Below are positions 1-7,087 of a stretch of DNA of 32,637 nt, piece by piece. A program made the position numbers and the translations under genes. The DNA comes from Acidobacteriaceae bacterium (GTDB taxonomy: Bacteria > Acidobacteriota > Terriglobia > Terriglobales > Acidobacteriaceae). Each line of letters starts with the position of its first letter. Within the stretch, counting starts at the first letter, position 1. The notes under the pieces were generated by a model. The model saw only the letters and a list, made by a program, of their open reading frames with translations, had not been told where the DNA came from and ran no database searches. The stretch spans positions 1 to 32,637 of the forward strand of contig PLHQ01000067.1 in the NCBI GenBank assembly GCA_003138975.1. The letters are read 5' to 3'.

Positions 1-19
1 CTAGCAGGCTGCGGAAAAA
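1..19 (+). repeat. Left terminal inverted repeat of the IS5-type element
   Basis: Reads ctagcaggctgcggaaaaa. Its reverse complement matches 2488-2506 except at one base (c versus a). The first three bases also supply the TAG stop of the minus-strand transposase. Confidence 0.8.
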
Positions 20-1227
20 TGGATGATGCGACTTAGACCTCTCTCAGTCTCGCGATCTTGTGACTCAAGGAAGAGTTTTGCGGCCCGCGCTCCTGGCTGG
101 AGGACCAGTCTTCCGGTCGACCGGACACACTTCGACCCTGGCTTCACTTGAATCGCCAGATTCCGCATGCGGACTAAGTTATAGGCAGCTGCCGCGAAGG
201 TGAAGATCCATCCCACTTTGAAGATTTCATGGTGCCGGACTTTTCGCAGCAATGCGATCGTCTTCAGCCAGCCGAAGCACTCTTCTATGCGCTTCCTCTT
301 CCTCTGACTGATGGCATATCCGGCGTGCTGCGTCGTGCGAGCATCAATCGCGCTCCCACCTGGCCGCGCCAGGTTTTGGGCCACGTGCGGCGTTACCCTT
401 AGATTGCGGCACTCAGCCACGAAGTCCGCCGTGTCGTATGCCTTGTCGCCTCCCACGGTCAGTTGTTTCGTGCCCGGAATCTGCTCCAGCATCACCAGCG
501 CGGCATCGCGTTCGGCCGTTCCGTTGGCCTCGAACAGCTCGGTGTTGATGATCAGACCATTGCGGTTCTCCACCAGAAGATTCCCGTCGTAACTGAGCTT
601 GGCCTCTTTGCCCTTGCCTTTGCGTGCCAACTTCGCGTCTGGGTCCGTCTTTGATTCGTGCGTATCGTTGGAACGCTTCTCCCCGTGGAAATCCACCGTT
701 GCATTGCCAGGATCGTCCGGCGGAACCGCGGGCTTGGCATCCTTTCGCTGAAAACTCTTCACACTCGCCCAGGCCTCCAGCAGTGTTCCGTCCACCGTAA
801 AGTGCTCGTCCGAGAGCAGACTCCGCTCTCGTGCCTGCTTGAGCACCGCCTGGAAGAATGCTTCGGCAATGTCCCCATCGGGCAGGCGCTCGCGGTTTTT
901 GGTAAACACGGTCACGTCCCAGATGGAGTCATCCATGGTCAGGCCCACGAACCAGCGGAATAGAAGGTTGTAGTCGATCTGTTCCATCAACAGGTGTTCG
1001 CTGCGCACCGAGTACAGCGCTTGCAGCAGGAGCGCTCGCAACAGTTTCTCCGGGGCAATCGACGGCCGCCCAGTCCTCGCGTACAAGCTGTTGTACCGAG
1101 GTTTCAGTCGCTGTAGCGCCTCATCGGTCATGGTACGCAGCGAACGTAGTGGATGATCCGGCGGCACTCGCTGCTCGGGACTGACATAGCTGAACACGTC
1201 CAATTGCTGCTCGTCTTTTCCGCGCAT
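1..1227 (-). CDS. IS5-family DDE transposase
   Basis: A 408-residue protein that catalyses cut-and-paste transposition of the surrounding element. The N-terminal third is the DUF772-type domain (around residues 15-110, including TGRPSIAPEKLLRALLLQ and the FRWFVGL stretch). The DDE_Tnp_1 domain follows, with likely acidic residues D146 (FTVDGT), D261 (GGDKAYD) and E315 or E316 (RIEECFGWLK). An Arg/Lys-rich linker (around 155-212) separates the first two acidic sites. The length is normal for the family and there is no frameshift, so it may be active. The ATG at 1227 is the first in frame. The stop codon falls in the terminal repeat, as in many compact IS elements. The family is secure; the subgroup is inferred from the CTAG ends. 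Confidence 0.92.
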   Translation of the reverse strand: MRGKDEQQLDVFSYVSPEQRVPPDHPLRSLRTMTDEALQRLKPRYNSLYARTGRPSIAPEKLLRALLLQALYSVRSEHLLMEQIDYNLLFRWFVGLTMDDSIWDVTVFTKNRERLPDGDIAEAFFQAVLKQARERSLLSDEHFTVDGTLLEAWASVKSFQRKDAKPAVPPDDPGNATVDFHGEKRSNDTHESKTDPDAKLARKGKGKEAKLSYDGNLLVENRNGLIINTELFEANGTAERDAALVMLEQIPGTKQLTVGGDKAYDTADFVAECRNLRVTPHVAQNLARPGGSAIDARTTQHAGYAISQRKRKRIEECFGWLKTIALLRKVRHHEIFKVGWIFTFAAAAYNLVRMRNLAIQVKPGSKCVRSTGRLVLQPGARAAKLFLESQDRETERGLSRIIHFSAAC

Positions 1228-1608
1228 GCCTTCTTCTTAACAGGTTGGGTTGTGGAAACAAGAGAGTTTCTTGGTGCCGGTTCAGCTTGCTCGAAGCTTC
1301 ATGCCTTGGTGCGAGGTGAGCGACGTAACACCCGAGTTGACGATTGCTGAGGACTCCGATAAATTCGTGGTCTCACTGGAGGCCGCCTCTGACGACCCCT
1401 ACTAGCCCGTTCATCGCTCACGCGTGATGACGGCGTAGGCCCACGAGTTTCATCCGCGCCAATCGCAATGATCAGCGCGTTATGCGTTGTCTGCCCGCTC
1501 CCTCACGCGTTCTTGGCGACGGGGAAAGCCGTCGCCCCTTCCTGGCCAGGAGTCTCCTTGGAGGCTCAATACCAGCGGCCTATGTGCCGCCTAGTGAGGC
1601 ATATCGCA
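1228..1608. other. 381-bp non-coding spacer inside the element
   Basis: This gap between the divergent transposase and GNAT genes has no convincing ORF. It must hold the transposase promoter, although no clear -35/-10 pair is visible on the minus strand. Its distal part (1515-1567) contains three adjacent stem-loops, listed separately. No second copy of the terminal repeat is present. Confidence 0.5.
1515..1567 (+). promoter_or_regulatory. Cluster of three stem-loops in the GNAT leader
   Basis: Stem 1 is ggcgacgg (1515-1522) pairing with ccgtcgcc (1529-1536) across a 6-nt loop. Next is the perfect palindrome cctggccagg (1541-1550). Stem 3 pairs 1550-1556 with 1561-1567, with one G-U pair. 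They lie 41 nt or more upstream of the GNAT start codon. No U-run follows, so a simple terminator is unlikely. A 5' leader structure or a protein-binding array is possible, but function is unknown. Confidence 0.4.
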
Positions 1609-2400
1609 ATGAATTCAGTGCATTCTGTCCGCCTGTCCACCGACAGGCGCATTCAGTCGTATTTACGCGCTAGCCTGAGCGCAGGACGAGAGACGGCGCG
1701 GATTGGTTCCTTCCTCGCATCGTCCGACCCGACCAGCGCCAATATTTATCGCAACTACGCCGTACCTGATGACGGAGCCAAGCCAGAACCGAGTGAGATC
1801 TCCGCGCTGGTTGGTTGGTACGAACAGCGGTCCCGTGTCGCGCGGCTTGAGTATCTGCCCAGCGCTGCGCCAAAAGTCGAGCAGGCCCTAGTCCTGTCTG
1901 GCTTTTCGGCTGAAGGCCGCCTGCCTGTAATGATCTGCAAAATGGAAACGGGAAAGCAGTTCCGGTGCCCGGAAGCGATTGAGATTCTGACTGCCCAAGA
2001 CGATGTAACGTTGCGTGCGGCAGCGCATGCTCAAAACGAGGCATATGGGGAGGCAAACACCACCGAGGCCGATGTCGCTCGACTCAGGTGCACTGTTCAA
2101 TCGGGTGGTATGGTCTTGTTGGCGCGCGATTTGCACACCGGCGAACCTGCGGGCGCTGGATTGTATTCCGCTCCTTTAGGAGGAGTGACCGAAATCGCGG
2201 CAATCGGCGTGCGCCCTCGTTTTCGCCGCAGGGGCATTGCCCGTGCGCTCACGTCACAACTCAACCGGGCAGCAATTGAGTCAGGCATCCTGATACCCTT
2301 CTTGATGGCCGCACATCCGGCCGAAGAACGCCTGTACGCTCGAGCAGGATTCGTCACCTGTTCGGAGATTCTCCATATCTCAAAGGAGCGGCCCGGTTAA
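1609..2400 (+). CDS. GNAT-family N-acetyltransferase (passenger gene)
   Basis: A 263-residue protein. The C-terminal half is a GNAT fold with acetyl-CoA motif A at about 196-213 (EIAAIGVRPRFRRRGIARAL; the RRRGIA turn binds the pyrophosphate) and a typical C-terminal AEERLYARAGF segment near 239-248. The N-terminal 115 residues resemble the degenerate first half of tandem-GNAT proteins, which often act on small molecules or peptides; the substrate is not predictable. The ATG at 1609 was chosen because GAGG at 1596-1599 is correctly spaced; an in-frame ATG at 1468 would add 47 residues unlike the family. It sits inside the inverted ends of the IS element and reads away from the transposase, so it may travel with it. 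Confidence 0.8.
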   Translation: MNSVHSVRLSTDRRIQSYLRASLSAGRETARIGSFLASSDPTSANIYRNYAVPDDGAKPEPSEISALVGWYEQRSRVARLEYLPSAAPKVEQALVLSGFSAEGRLPVMICKMETGKQFRCPEAIEILTAQDDVTLRAAAHAQNEAYGEANTTEADVARLRCTVQSGGMVLLARDLHTGEPAGAGLYSAPLGGVTEIAAIGVRPRFRRRGIARALTSQLNRAAIESGILIPFLMAAHPAEERLYARAGFVTCSEILHISKERPG

Positions 2401-2439
2401 CCTAGCTCTCCACCTTTCGATTACGACTCGACCCCTGGG

Positions 2440-2474
2440 AGTGGCCAGCCGAAGCTCAAGAGGGGTTGGCCACT
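2440..2474 (+). terminator. Stem-loop after the GNAT gene
   Basis: An 11-bp stem (2440-2450 with 2464-2474, one G-U pair) with a 13-nt loop lies about 40 bp after the GNAT stop. A five-T run occurs only at 2488-2492, inside the right IS end, so this is a weak intrinsic terminator or an IS sub-terminal structure. Confidence 0.4.
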
Positions 2475-2487
2475 ACTTCAAACCGAG

Positions 2488-2506
2488 TTTTTCCGCAGAC
2501 TGCTAG
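2488..2506 (+). repeat. Right terminal inverted repeat of the IS5-type element
   Basis: Reads tttttccgcagactgctag, the reverse complement of 1-19 with one mismatch, and ends in CTAG. It lies 11 bp beyond the stop codon of the adjacent winged-helix gene, so that gene was not interrupted. Confidence 0.8.
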
Positions 2507-2517
2507 GTTAACGGGCT

Positions 2518-3369
2518 TTACTCCCGCTCTCGCGTTCTTACGTAAGCCATGCGGATCAGGGATCGTTCCGAGAAAGGCACGTAGAGCAGCGCCGCGCTGG
2601 CCGCGAAAGCCGCGCCCAGGCCGATCTTCTGCATCAGCAGAAATGGAGCGACGGCCCAGAGCTGATCCAGTGCCAGAATGAAAGGAAACATCTGCTGAAA
2701 CTTCTCGCCCAAGCGCTGGTAGTCGAATCCCACCGCCGAGAGCAGATAACAGCGCAGCGGAATCCCGACACCTGCTGTAACCATCACCGCAGCCACCAGC
2801 GCCGTCGCCCGCCATCCTGACAAGAAAGACTCCGCGATTCCTTCGACAGCATGTATACGAAAAAGTGCGACCACGTAGAAGATCAGATACATCACCTGAA
2901 CCAGGGCAAACAATCCGCGCGTCAGTCCGCGCCGCGGGATTGGGACTTCCAGCTCGGGATGCAGACGCGCCGCAGTCAGATTTCCCGCGGAAGGAACTTC
3001 CACGCCACTTGTACTCTGGCACACCTCCGTTTGCAACGGCGCAATAAATCGATATCCGCGTCGGGCCAGCGTCTCGATGTAGCGCGGACTTGACGCCGAA
3101 TCGCCCAAGGTTTCCCGCAACTTGTTCACAGCCGTATTCAGGCTGTGGTCGAAATCCACAAAGGTGTCAGCGGGCCATAGTTTCTGGCGCATCTCCTCGC
3201 GTGTGACCACATCGCCGCCACACTCGAGAAGCAAGGCCAATACCTGAAAGGGCTGCTCCTGCAGCCGAACTCTAGCGCCATTCTTGCGCAGCTCGCCCGC
3301 GGCCAGGTCGAGCTCAAACACTCCAAACCGCACGATTCTGCCGGAGCGATTGCCTTGGAAAGCGGGCAT
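2518..3369 (-). CDS. Membrane-anchored OmpR/CadC-type winged-helix regulator
   Basis: A 283-residue protein. Residues 13-112 form a Trans_reg_C winged helix (VRFGVFELDLAAGELRKNG, then EQPFQVLALLL, then VDFDHSLNTAVNKLRETLGD and RYIETLARRGYRF). Four hydrophobic segments follow (about 152-172, 188-212, 228-248 and 250-268). It is therefore a one-component regulator held in the membrane with its DNA-binding domain in the cytoplasm. Most acidobacterial relatives carry TPR or WD40-like repeats after the helix; here the sensor part is only membrane helices. The ATG at 3369 was chosen because the family begins a few residues before V/RFGVFEL; no strong ribosome site is visible, and an upstream start would add an unrelated 44 residues. 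It is divergent from the small membrane gene and miaA. Target genes are unknown. Confidence 0.85.
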   Translation of the reverse strand: MPAFQGNRSGRIVRFGVFELDLAAGELRKNGARVRLQEQPFQVLALLLECGGDVVTREEMRQKLWPADTFVDFDHSLNTAVNKLRETLGDSASSPRYIETLARRGYRFIAPLQTEVCQSTSGVEVPSAGNLTAARLHPELEVPIPRRGLTRGLFALVQVMYLIFYVVALFRIHAVEGIAESFLSGWRATALVAAVMVTAGVGIPLRCYLLSAVGFDYQRLGEKFQQMFPFILALDQLWAVAPFLLMQKIGLGAAFAASAALLYVPFSERSLIRMAYVRTRERE

Positions 3370-3438
3370 AGGACGAAAGACGACGACCAACGACGCGTAG
3401 TGTAGCACCAAGCCGTCGCACTCCGTTTGTGCGCGGCG

Positions 3439-3444
3439 TACAAT
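3439..3444 (+). promoter_or_regulatory. Possible -10 element for the small membrane gene and miaA
   Basis: TACAAT is followed after 6 nt by the GTG at 3451, so transcription would begin at or next to the start codon, as in a leaderless mRNA. No good -35 is visible at 16-18 bp upstream. Confidence 0.3.
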
Positions 3445-3450
3445 ACGGAC

Positions 3451-3606
3451 GTGGTGAATGCTCAACGCCAGAACGACTCCGACCACAAGCATCGCCGCCA
3501 CGCGATTTATGCCACGGAAACTTCCGGCCTGCTGCTGATTGCGTTTCTACTGCTCGTTCTTACCCTGATTCGTTACTGGCACGCCATTCACTGGAGCATG
3601 CGCTGA
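3451..3606 (+). CDS. Small single-span membrane protein upstream of miaA
   Basis: A 51-codon frame from GTG 3451 (or GTG 3454) to TGA at 3604-3606. The first 25 residues are polar and basic (QNDSDHKHRRHAIYATETS). A clear membrane helix follows (GLLLIAFLLLVLTLIRYW, about residues 29-46) and then a short tail HAIHWSMR. Its stop is 2 nt before the GTG start of miaA, so the two are probably co-transcribed and translationally coupled. A basic N-terminus, one clean helix and tight spacing support a real gene; codon composition was not tested. Function is unknown. It is too short for ordinary gene callers and has no ATG, so it may be missed in annotations. Confidence 0.6.
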   Translation: MVNAQRQNDSDHKHRRHAIYATETSGLLLIAFLLLVLTLIRYWHAIHWSMR

Positions 3607-3608
3607 CA

Positions 3609-4568
3609 GTGGCTCCGGCGCAGCCTGAACCGCTGCTCGTGGTTGTGGTCGGTCCCACGGCTAGTGGGAAGACCGCGATTTCCATCGTGCTTGCAGAGCG
3701 ATTCAATGGCGAGATCGTGAACTGCGATTCCGTCGCCATGTACCGCAAGTTTGACATCGGGACCGCCAAGCCCACTGCCTCCGAACGAGCCCGTGCCCCG
3801 CATCATCTGCTCGATTACGTTGCACCAGCCAGCCACATCACAGCCGGCGAATACGCGCGCCATGCGAGGCAAGTGCTCGAGGAAATCAGAGCACGCCGGC
3901 ATTTGCCCATCGTCGTCGGTGGAACTGGCCTCTACCTGCGCGCCCTGCTCGATGGATTTTTTCCCGGCCCGCAACGCTCTGAAGAACTACGTGAGCGATT
4001 GCGCGAACGGGCAGCCAGCCTCGGTTCCAACTATCTTCATCGCATCCTACGTCGTCTCGATAGCGCTGCTGCTGGGAAGATTCATGCCAACGATACGCCC
4101 AAGCTCGTTCGCGCTATAGAAGTCTGCCTGACGTCGCGCCAGAAGATGACCGACCTTTGGCAGCAATATGGGCGTAACCCTTTGCGCGGCTTCCGCATTC
4201 TGCGCCTAGGTCTCGATCCCGATCGTCAGGCGCTGTATGAACGAATCAATGGCCGCGCGCAGCAAATGTTTGAACTTGGATTGGTCAAAGAAACGCAGCG
4301 TTTGCTTGAGCAGTACGGCGGTACCGCGAGTCCGCTCTCTTCGCTCGGATACAAACAGGCCGTGCAATTCCTTCAAGGGGAACTCACACGGGAGCAGGCA
4401 CTGCAATCCGCTCAGCAAGCTCACCGCAATTATGCCAAGCGGCAGATGACCTGGTTTCGTCGCGAGCCGGAGGTCCACTGGCTGCGCGGCTTCGGCGATG
4501 ATGCGCGAATTCAGCACGAAGCTGTGGCCATCACGGAAACCTCACTCCCCGCAGACTCCCACCGGTAA
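3609..4568 (+). CDS. miaA: tRNA dimethylallyltransferase MiaA
   Basis: A 319-residue cytoplasmic enzyme that transfers dimethylallyl from DMAPP to N6 of A37 in tRNAs reading UNN codons. The P-loop is GPTASGKT (15-22), followed by the family signature NCDSVAMYRKFDIGTAKP, then HHLLDYV, TAGEYARHA, and PIVVGGTGLYLRALL. The C-terminal part has the expected GYKQAV and AKRQMTWFRR motifs. Length matches the family (about 300-320). The start is inferred as GTG 3609, because no in-frame ATG lies closer than position 3429 and the residues before 3609 are not conserved-looking. GGAG at 3593-3596 is a possible, rather distant, ribosome site. The GH3 gene begins 28 bp downstream. Confidence 0.95.
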   Translation: MAPAQPEPLLVVVVGPTASGKTAISIVLAERFNGEIVNCDSVAMYRKFDIGTAKPTASERARAPHHLLDYVAPASHITAGEYARHARQVLEEIRARRHLPIVVGGTGLYLRALLDGFFPGPQRSEELRERLRERAASLGSNYLHRILRRLDSAAAGKIHANDTPKLVRAIEVCLTSRQKMTDLWQQYGRNPLRGFRILRLGLDPDRQALYERINGRAQQMFELGLVKETQRLLEQYGGTASPLSSLGYKQAVQFLQGELTREQALQSAQQAHRNYAKRQMTWFRREPEVHWLRGFGDDARIQHEAVAITETSLPADSHR

Positions 4569-4596
4569 ACCTGCCGTTTCTGCTATCGTTTTCAGC

Positions 4597-6465
4597 ATGC
4601 GCTGCAAACTCGCCGTCTTACTCTCTGTTCTTGTGATCACAACTACCGCGTTTCCCAAGGAAAAATATCAGCACCCCGGTCCAATGCACCTCACTCGCGA
4701 CGGCGAAAAGTGGGCCGAGAAGACCTTGCACAAGTTGACCCTGGAAGAAAAAGTTGGTCAAGTATTCATGATCTGGTGCCGCGCCAGTTTCCTCAACGTG
4801 GAAAATCCGGAATACGTGCAACTGCGCGAGGCGATGCAGAAGTATCATGTCGGCTCGTTCGCCATGACCGTGCATGTGGACGGTCCGTATCTTCTGCGCA
4901 GCGAACCTTACGAGGCTGCCGAGCTGCTCAACCGATTGCAGAGCGATTCAAAACTTCCGTTGCTGTTTGCCGCCGATTTTGAACGTGGCGTCTCCATGCG
5001 CTTGATGGGAACCACGGTCTTTCCGCATGCCATGGCTTTCGGGGGAGATGGCAAACCAGAGGACGCAGAGACTTTTGGCCGCATCACCGCCGAAGAATCG
5101 CGCGCCATCGGCATCCACTGGAACTTCTTTCCTGATGGCGACGTCAACTCGAACCCAGCGAATCCAATTATCAACACGCGCTCATTCGGCGAAGATCCCA
5201 AGCAAGTGGGCGACCTGGTCGCGGCTTATATCAAGGGCGCGCATGAAGGTGGAATGCTGACCACGGTCAAGCATTTTCCTGGTCACGGGGATACGGCAAC
5301 CGATTCACATCTCGGCGTAGCCAGCGTGAACGTTGATCGCGCTCATCTGGATTCCATCGAACTACCGCCTTTTCGCAGGGCCATCGCAGCGGGCGTCGAC
5401 TCCGTCATGGTTGCGCACGTTACTGTTCCTGCACTCGATTCCGACCCCAACCACGTGGCCACGATTTCTCCAGTTATTGTCTCGGACCTGCTTGAAAAAC
5501 AACTTGGCTTCAAAGGAATCATCGTCACCGACGCGCTCGACATGGCCGGCCTGACTCACCTTTTCGCCAACAACATCGGCCGGGCCGCAGTGGAGGCTTT
5601 CAAGGCCGGCAACGATCTGTTGCTCATTCCCGCCGATTTCCCCGCTTCGTATAATGCAATGATTCAGGCTGTTCAGTCCGGCGAAATCTCTCGCGAACGC
5701 CTCGACCACTCCGTGCTTAAGCTTCTGAAGACAAAGGCGTCTCTCGGTCTGCAGGACGCCCGCATCGTCGACGTGAAGGCAATCGCAAACTTGGTGGGCA
5801 AGCCGGAAAACCTGGCTTTTGGCCAGCAGGTCGCCAACGACGCGGTCACTTTGGTTCGCGATAATGGCAAGGTGCTGCCGCTCAAATCCAAGGGAACCGC
5901 GAAGACCGGGCTTCCGTATACAAAGCAGGAGGAGACGCACAACCAGGTGGTCGCAGTGCTCTTTTCCGACGATGTGCGGACGGATTCCGGCCGCGCATTC
6001 AGCCGCGAATTTCTAGCCCGCATTCCTGACGCGCGCCTGATCTACGTGGACCCGCGCATTGCGGCAGGGATGAGCGACGAGGTAATGATGGCAGTGAACG
6101 AGGCACAGACCGTGGTTGCCGGGGTATATGTTGTCCCCAGCGCGGGGAAGATCGGCAACACCGTTGCCATGGCTGACGCGACTGGCGCGCTGCTGCAGCA
6201 GTTACTGGATCAGGCCGCAGGCAAAACGGCGATTGTCGCAATGGGAAACCCATACCTTGCTGCAGACTTCCCCAAGGCTGAGAATTACATGTGTACGTTT
6301 TCCAACGCGACCGTCTCCGAGATAGCTGCGGTCAAAGCCTTGTTCGGCGAAATTGCCATTCGCGGGCATCTTCCCGTCAGCATCCCCAATGTGGCCGCGC
6401 GGGGCGCCGGTCTCGAGCGGCCAGTTCAAGTTGCCAGTGGAGGTACTCAACATGCGCAAGATTAA
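4597..6465 (+). CDS. Secreted GH3 beta-N-acetylhexosaminidase (NagZ-like, two-domain)
   Basis: A 622-residue protein with an N-terminal export signal (MRCKLAVLLSVLVITTTAFP). The GH3 TIM barrel covers about 50-390. It carries the NagZ-type acid/base loop KHFPGHGDTATDSH (K225-H238, with D236 and H238 as the Asp-His dyad) and the nucleophile D312 in IIVTDALDM. These mark retaining N-acetylglucosaminidases acting on peptidoglycan or chitin fragments. Enteric NagZ is cytoplasmic and about 340 residues; this one is exported and has an extra C-terminal GH3_C-type domain (about 410-620). The ATG at 4597 was chosen because it gives a clean signal peptide; a longer in-frame start overlaps miaA. Its 3' end overlaps the next gene by 14 nt, suggesting co-expression with the two paralogous envelope proteins. 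Confidence 0.9.
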   Translation: MRCKLAVLLSVLVITTTAFPKEKYQHPGPMHLTRDGEKWAEKTLHKLTLEEKVGQVFMIWCRASFLNVENPEYVQLREAMQKYHVGSFAMTVHVDGPYLLRSEPYEAAELLNRLQSDSKLPLLFAADFERGVSMRLMGTTVFPHAMAFGGDGKPEDAETFGRITAEESRAIGIHWNFFPDGDVNSNPANPIINTRSFGEDPKQVGDLVAAYIKGAHEGGMLTTVKHFPGHGDTATDSHLGVASVNVDRAHLDSIELPPFRRAIAAGVDSVMVAHVTVPALDSDPNHVATISPVIVSDLLEKQLGFKGIIVTDALDMAGLTHLFANNIGRAAVEAFKAGNDLLLIPADFPASYNAMIQAVQSGEISRERLDHSVLKLLKTKASLGLQDARIVDVKAIANLVGKPENLAFGQQVANDAVTLVRDNGKVLPLKSKGTAKTGLPYTKQEETHNQVVAVLFSDDVRTDSGRAFSREFLARIPDARLIYVDPRIAAGMSDEVMMAVNEAQTVVAGVYVVPSAGKIGNTVAMADATGALLQQLLDQAAGKTAIVAMGNPYLAADFPKAENYMCTFSNATVSEIAAVKALFGEIAIRGHLPVSIPNVAARGAGLERPVQVASGGTQHAQD

Positions 6466-7045
6466 ACTCTCTGCATTTTTTCTGACTGGAGCCAGTTTTG
6501 CCGCGCTTCTTCTCTTGCTTGCGTGCAGCGTGAACGTGCAGAAAGGGGGTAACGGGCAAGATAAGCAAGTGGATATTAAAACGCTACTCGGTGGCGTCCA
6601 CGTCAGTAAACAAGCAGACGTCTCTGACATCGGACTGGCGGTTTATCCCGGTGCTCGCTTGAAAGAAAAGGATTCCGACAGGAGCGATAAGAGCGCCAAC
6701 GTGAATATCTCCGGCTTCGGATATGGCATAAAAGTCGTCGCTATGGAGTATGAATCTGACGACGCTCCCGCCAAAGTTTTATCTTTTTACAAGGACCAGT
6801 TGAAAAAATATGGGAATGTTCTCGAGTGCCACACTTCCAGCCTCCACCTGGATATGAAAATGGGTTCGCACGGCTCCACGAATGATTCGAACGAGTTGAC
6901 CTGTGAAGGCGAGAGCGGCAAGGACGTTGAACTCAAGGTGGGCAGGAAAGACGATCAGCACATTGTGGCCGTGGAGCCGGAAGGTAAGGGATCGAGCTTC
7001 TCGCTGGTCTATGTGCGCACCCACGGCAAGGATGCAGATATTTAG
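6452..7045 (+). CDS. Predicted lipoprotein, first of a tandem paralogous pair
   Basis: A 197-residue protein with a lipoprotein signal: basic start MRKIKL, hydrophobic core, then lipobox LLAC with C25. The mature part contains a short DIKTLLGGVHV segment, then IGLAVYPGARL, ESDDAPAKVLSFYKDQLKKYG and ECHT, and ends in FSLVYVRTHGKDADI. The same blocks occur in the same order in the next gene, so the two arose by duplication. I recognise no named family; similar YPGAR-plus-DDAP domains are common as uncharacterised acidobacterial proteins. The ATG at 6452 has GGAGG at 6439-6443 and lies inside the 3' end of the GH3 gene. Location is inferred to be membrane-anchored in the periplasm. Confidence 0.8.
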   Translation: MRKIKLSAFFLTGASFAALLLLLACSVNVQKGGNGQDKQVDIKTLLGGVHVSKQADVSDIGLAVYPGARLKEKDSDRSDKSANVNISGFGYGIKVVAMEYESDDAPAKVLSFYKDQLKKYGNVLECHTSSLHLDMKMGSHGSTNDSNELTCEGESGKDVELKVGRKDDQHIVAVEPEGKGSSFSLVYVRTHGKDADI

Positions 7046-7087
7046 GGCGTGCGTGCTACATCTATGGCAAGTCCTAAGGAGGAATCC

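Larger units (their letters stand above)
1..2506. mobile_element. IS5-type insertion element with an apparent passenger gene
   Basis: The element is bounded by inverted ends at 1-19 and 2488-2506 that match at 18 of 19 positions when one is reverse-complemented. Both ends finish in CTAG, which fits the YTAR target duplicated by the IS5 group; because CTAG is palindromic, target duplication and inverted repeat cannot be separated by eye. Inside lie the transposase (minus strand, stop codon within the left end) and a GNAT gene on the plus strand. I found no second right-hand end near the transposase start (1228-1470), so the ends bracket both genes. The alternative is a chimera of two IS copies that lost the DNA between them. 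The left flank is outside the window. Confidence 0.65.

Noticed and set aside
1236-1262. Inner copy of an IS end (taacaggttgggttgtggaaa)
   Set aside because: It resembles the left end only loosely, with a gap, and is in direct rather than inverted orientation.
1228-1609. Possible integron attC site before the GNAT gene (gttatgc and nearby hairpins)
   Set aside because: gttatgc does not fit GTTRRRY and no matching RYYYAAC partner or integrase is present.
2456-3022. Long open frame antisense or offset within the winged-helix gene
   Set aside because: Arg/Gly-rich low-complexity translation with no motif; shadow of the real gene in another frame, and it crosses the IS end.
5362-5940. 192-codon minus-strand frame within the GH3 gene
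   Set aside because: Antisense to conserved GH3 motifs; no ribosome site and no recognisable domain.
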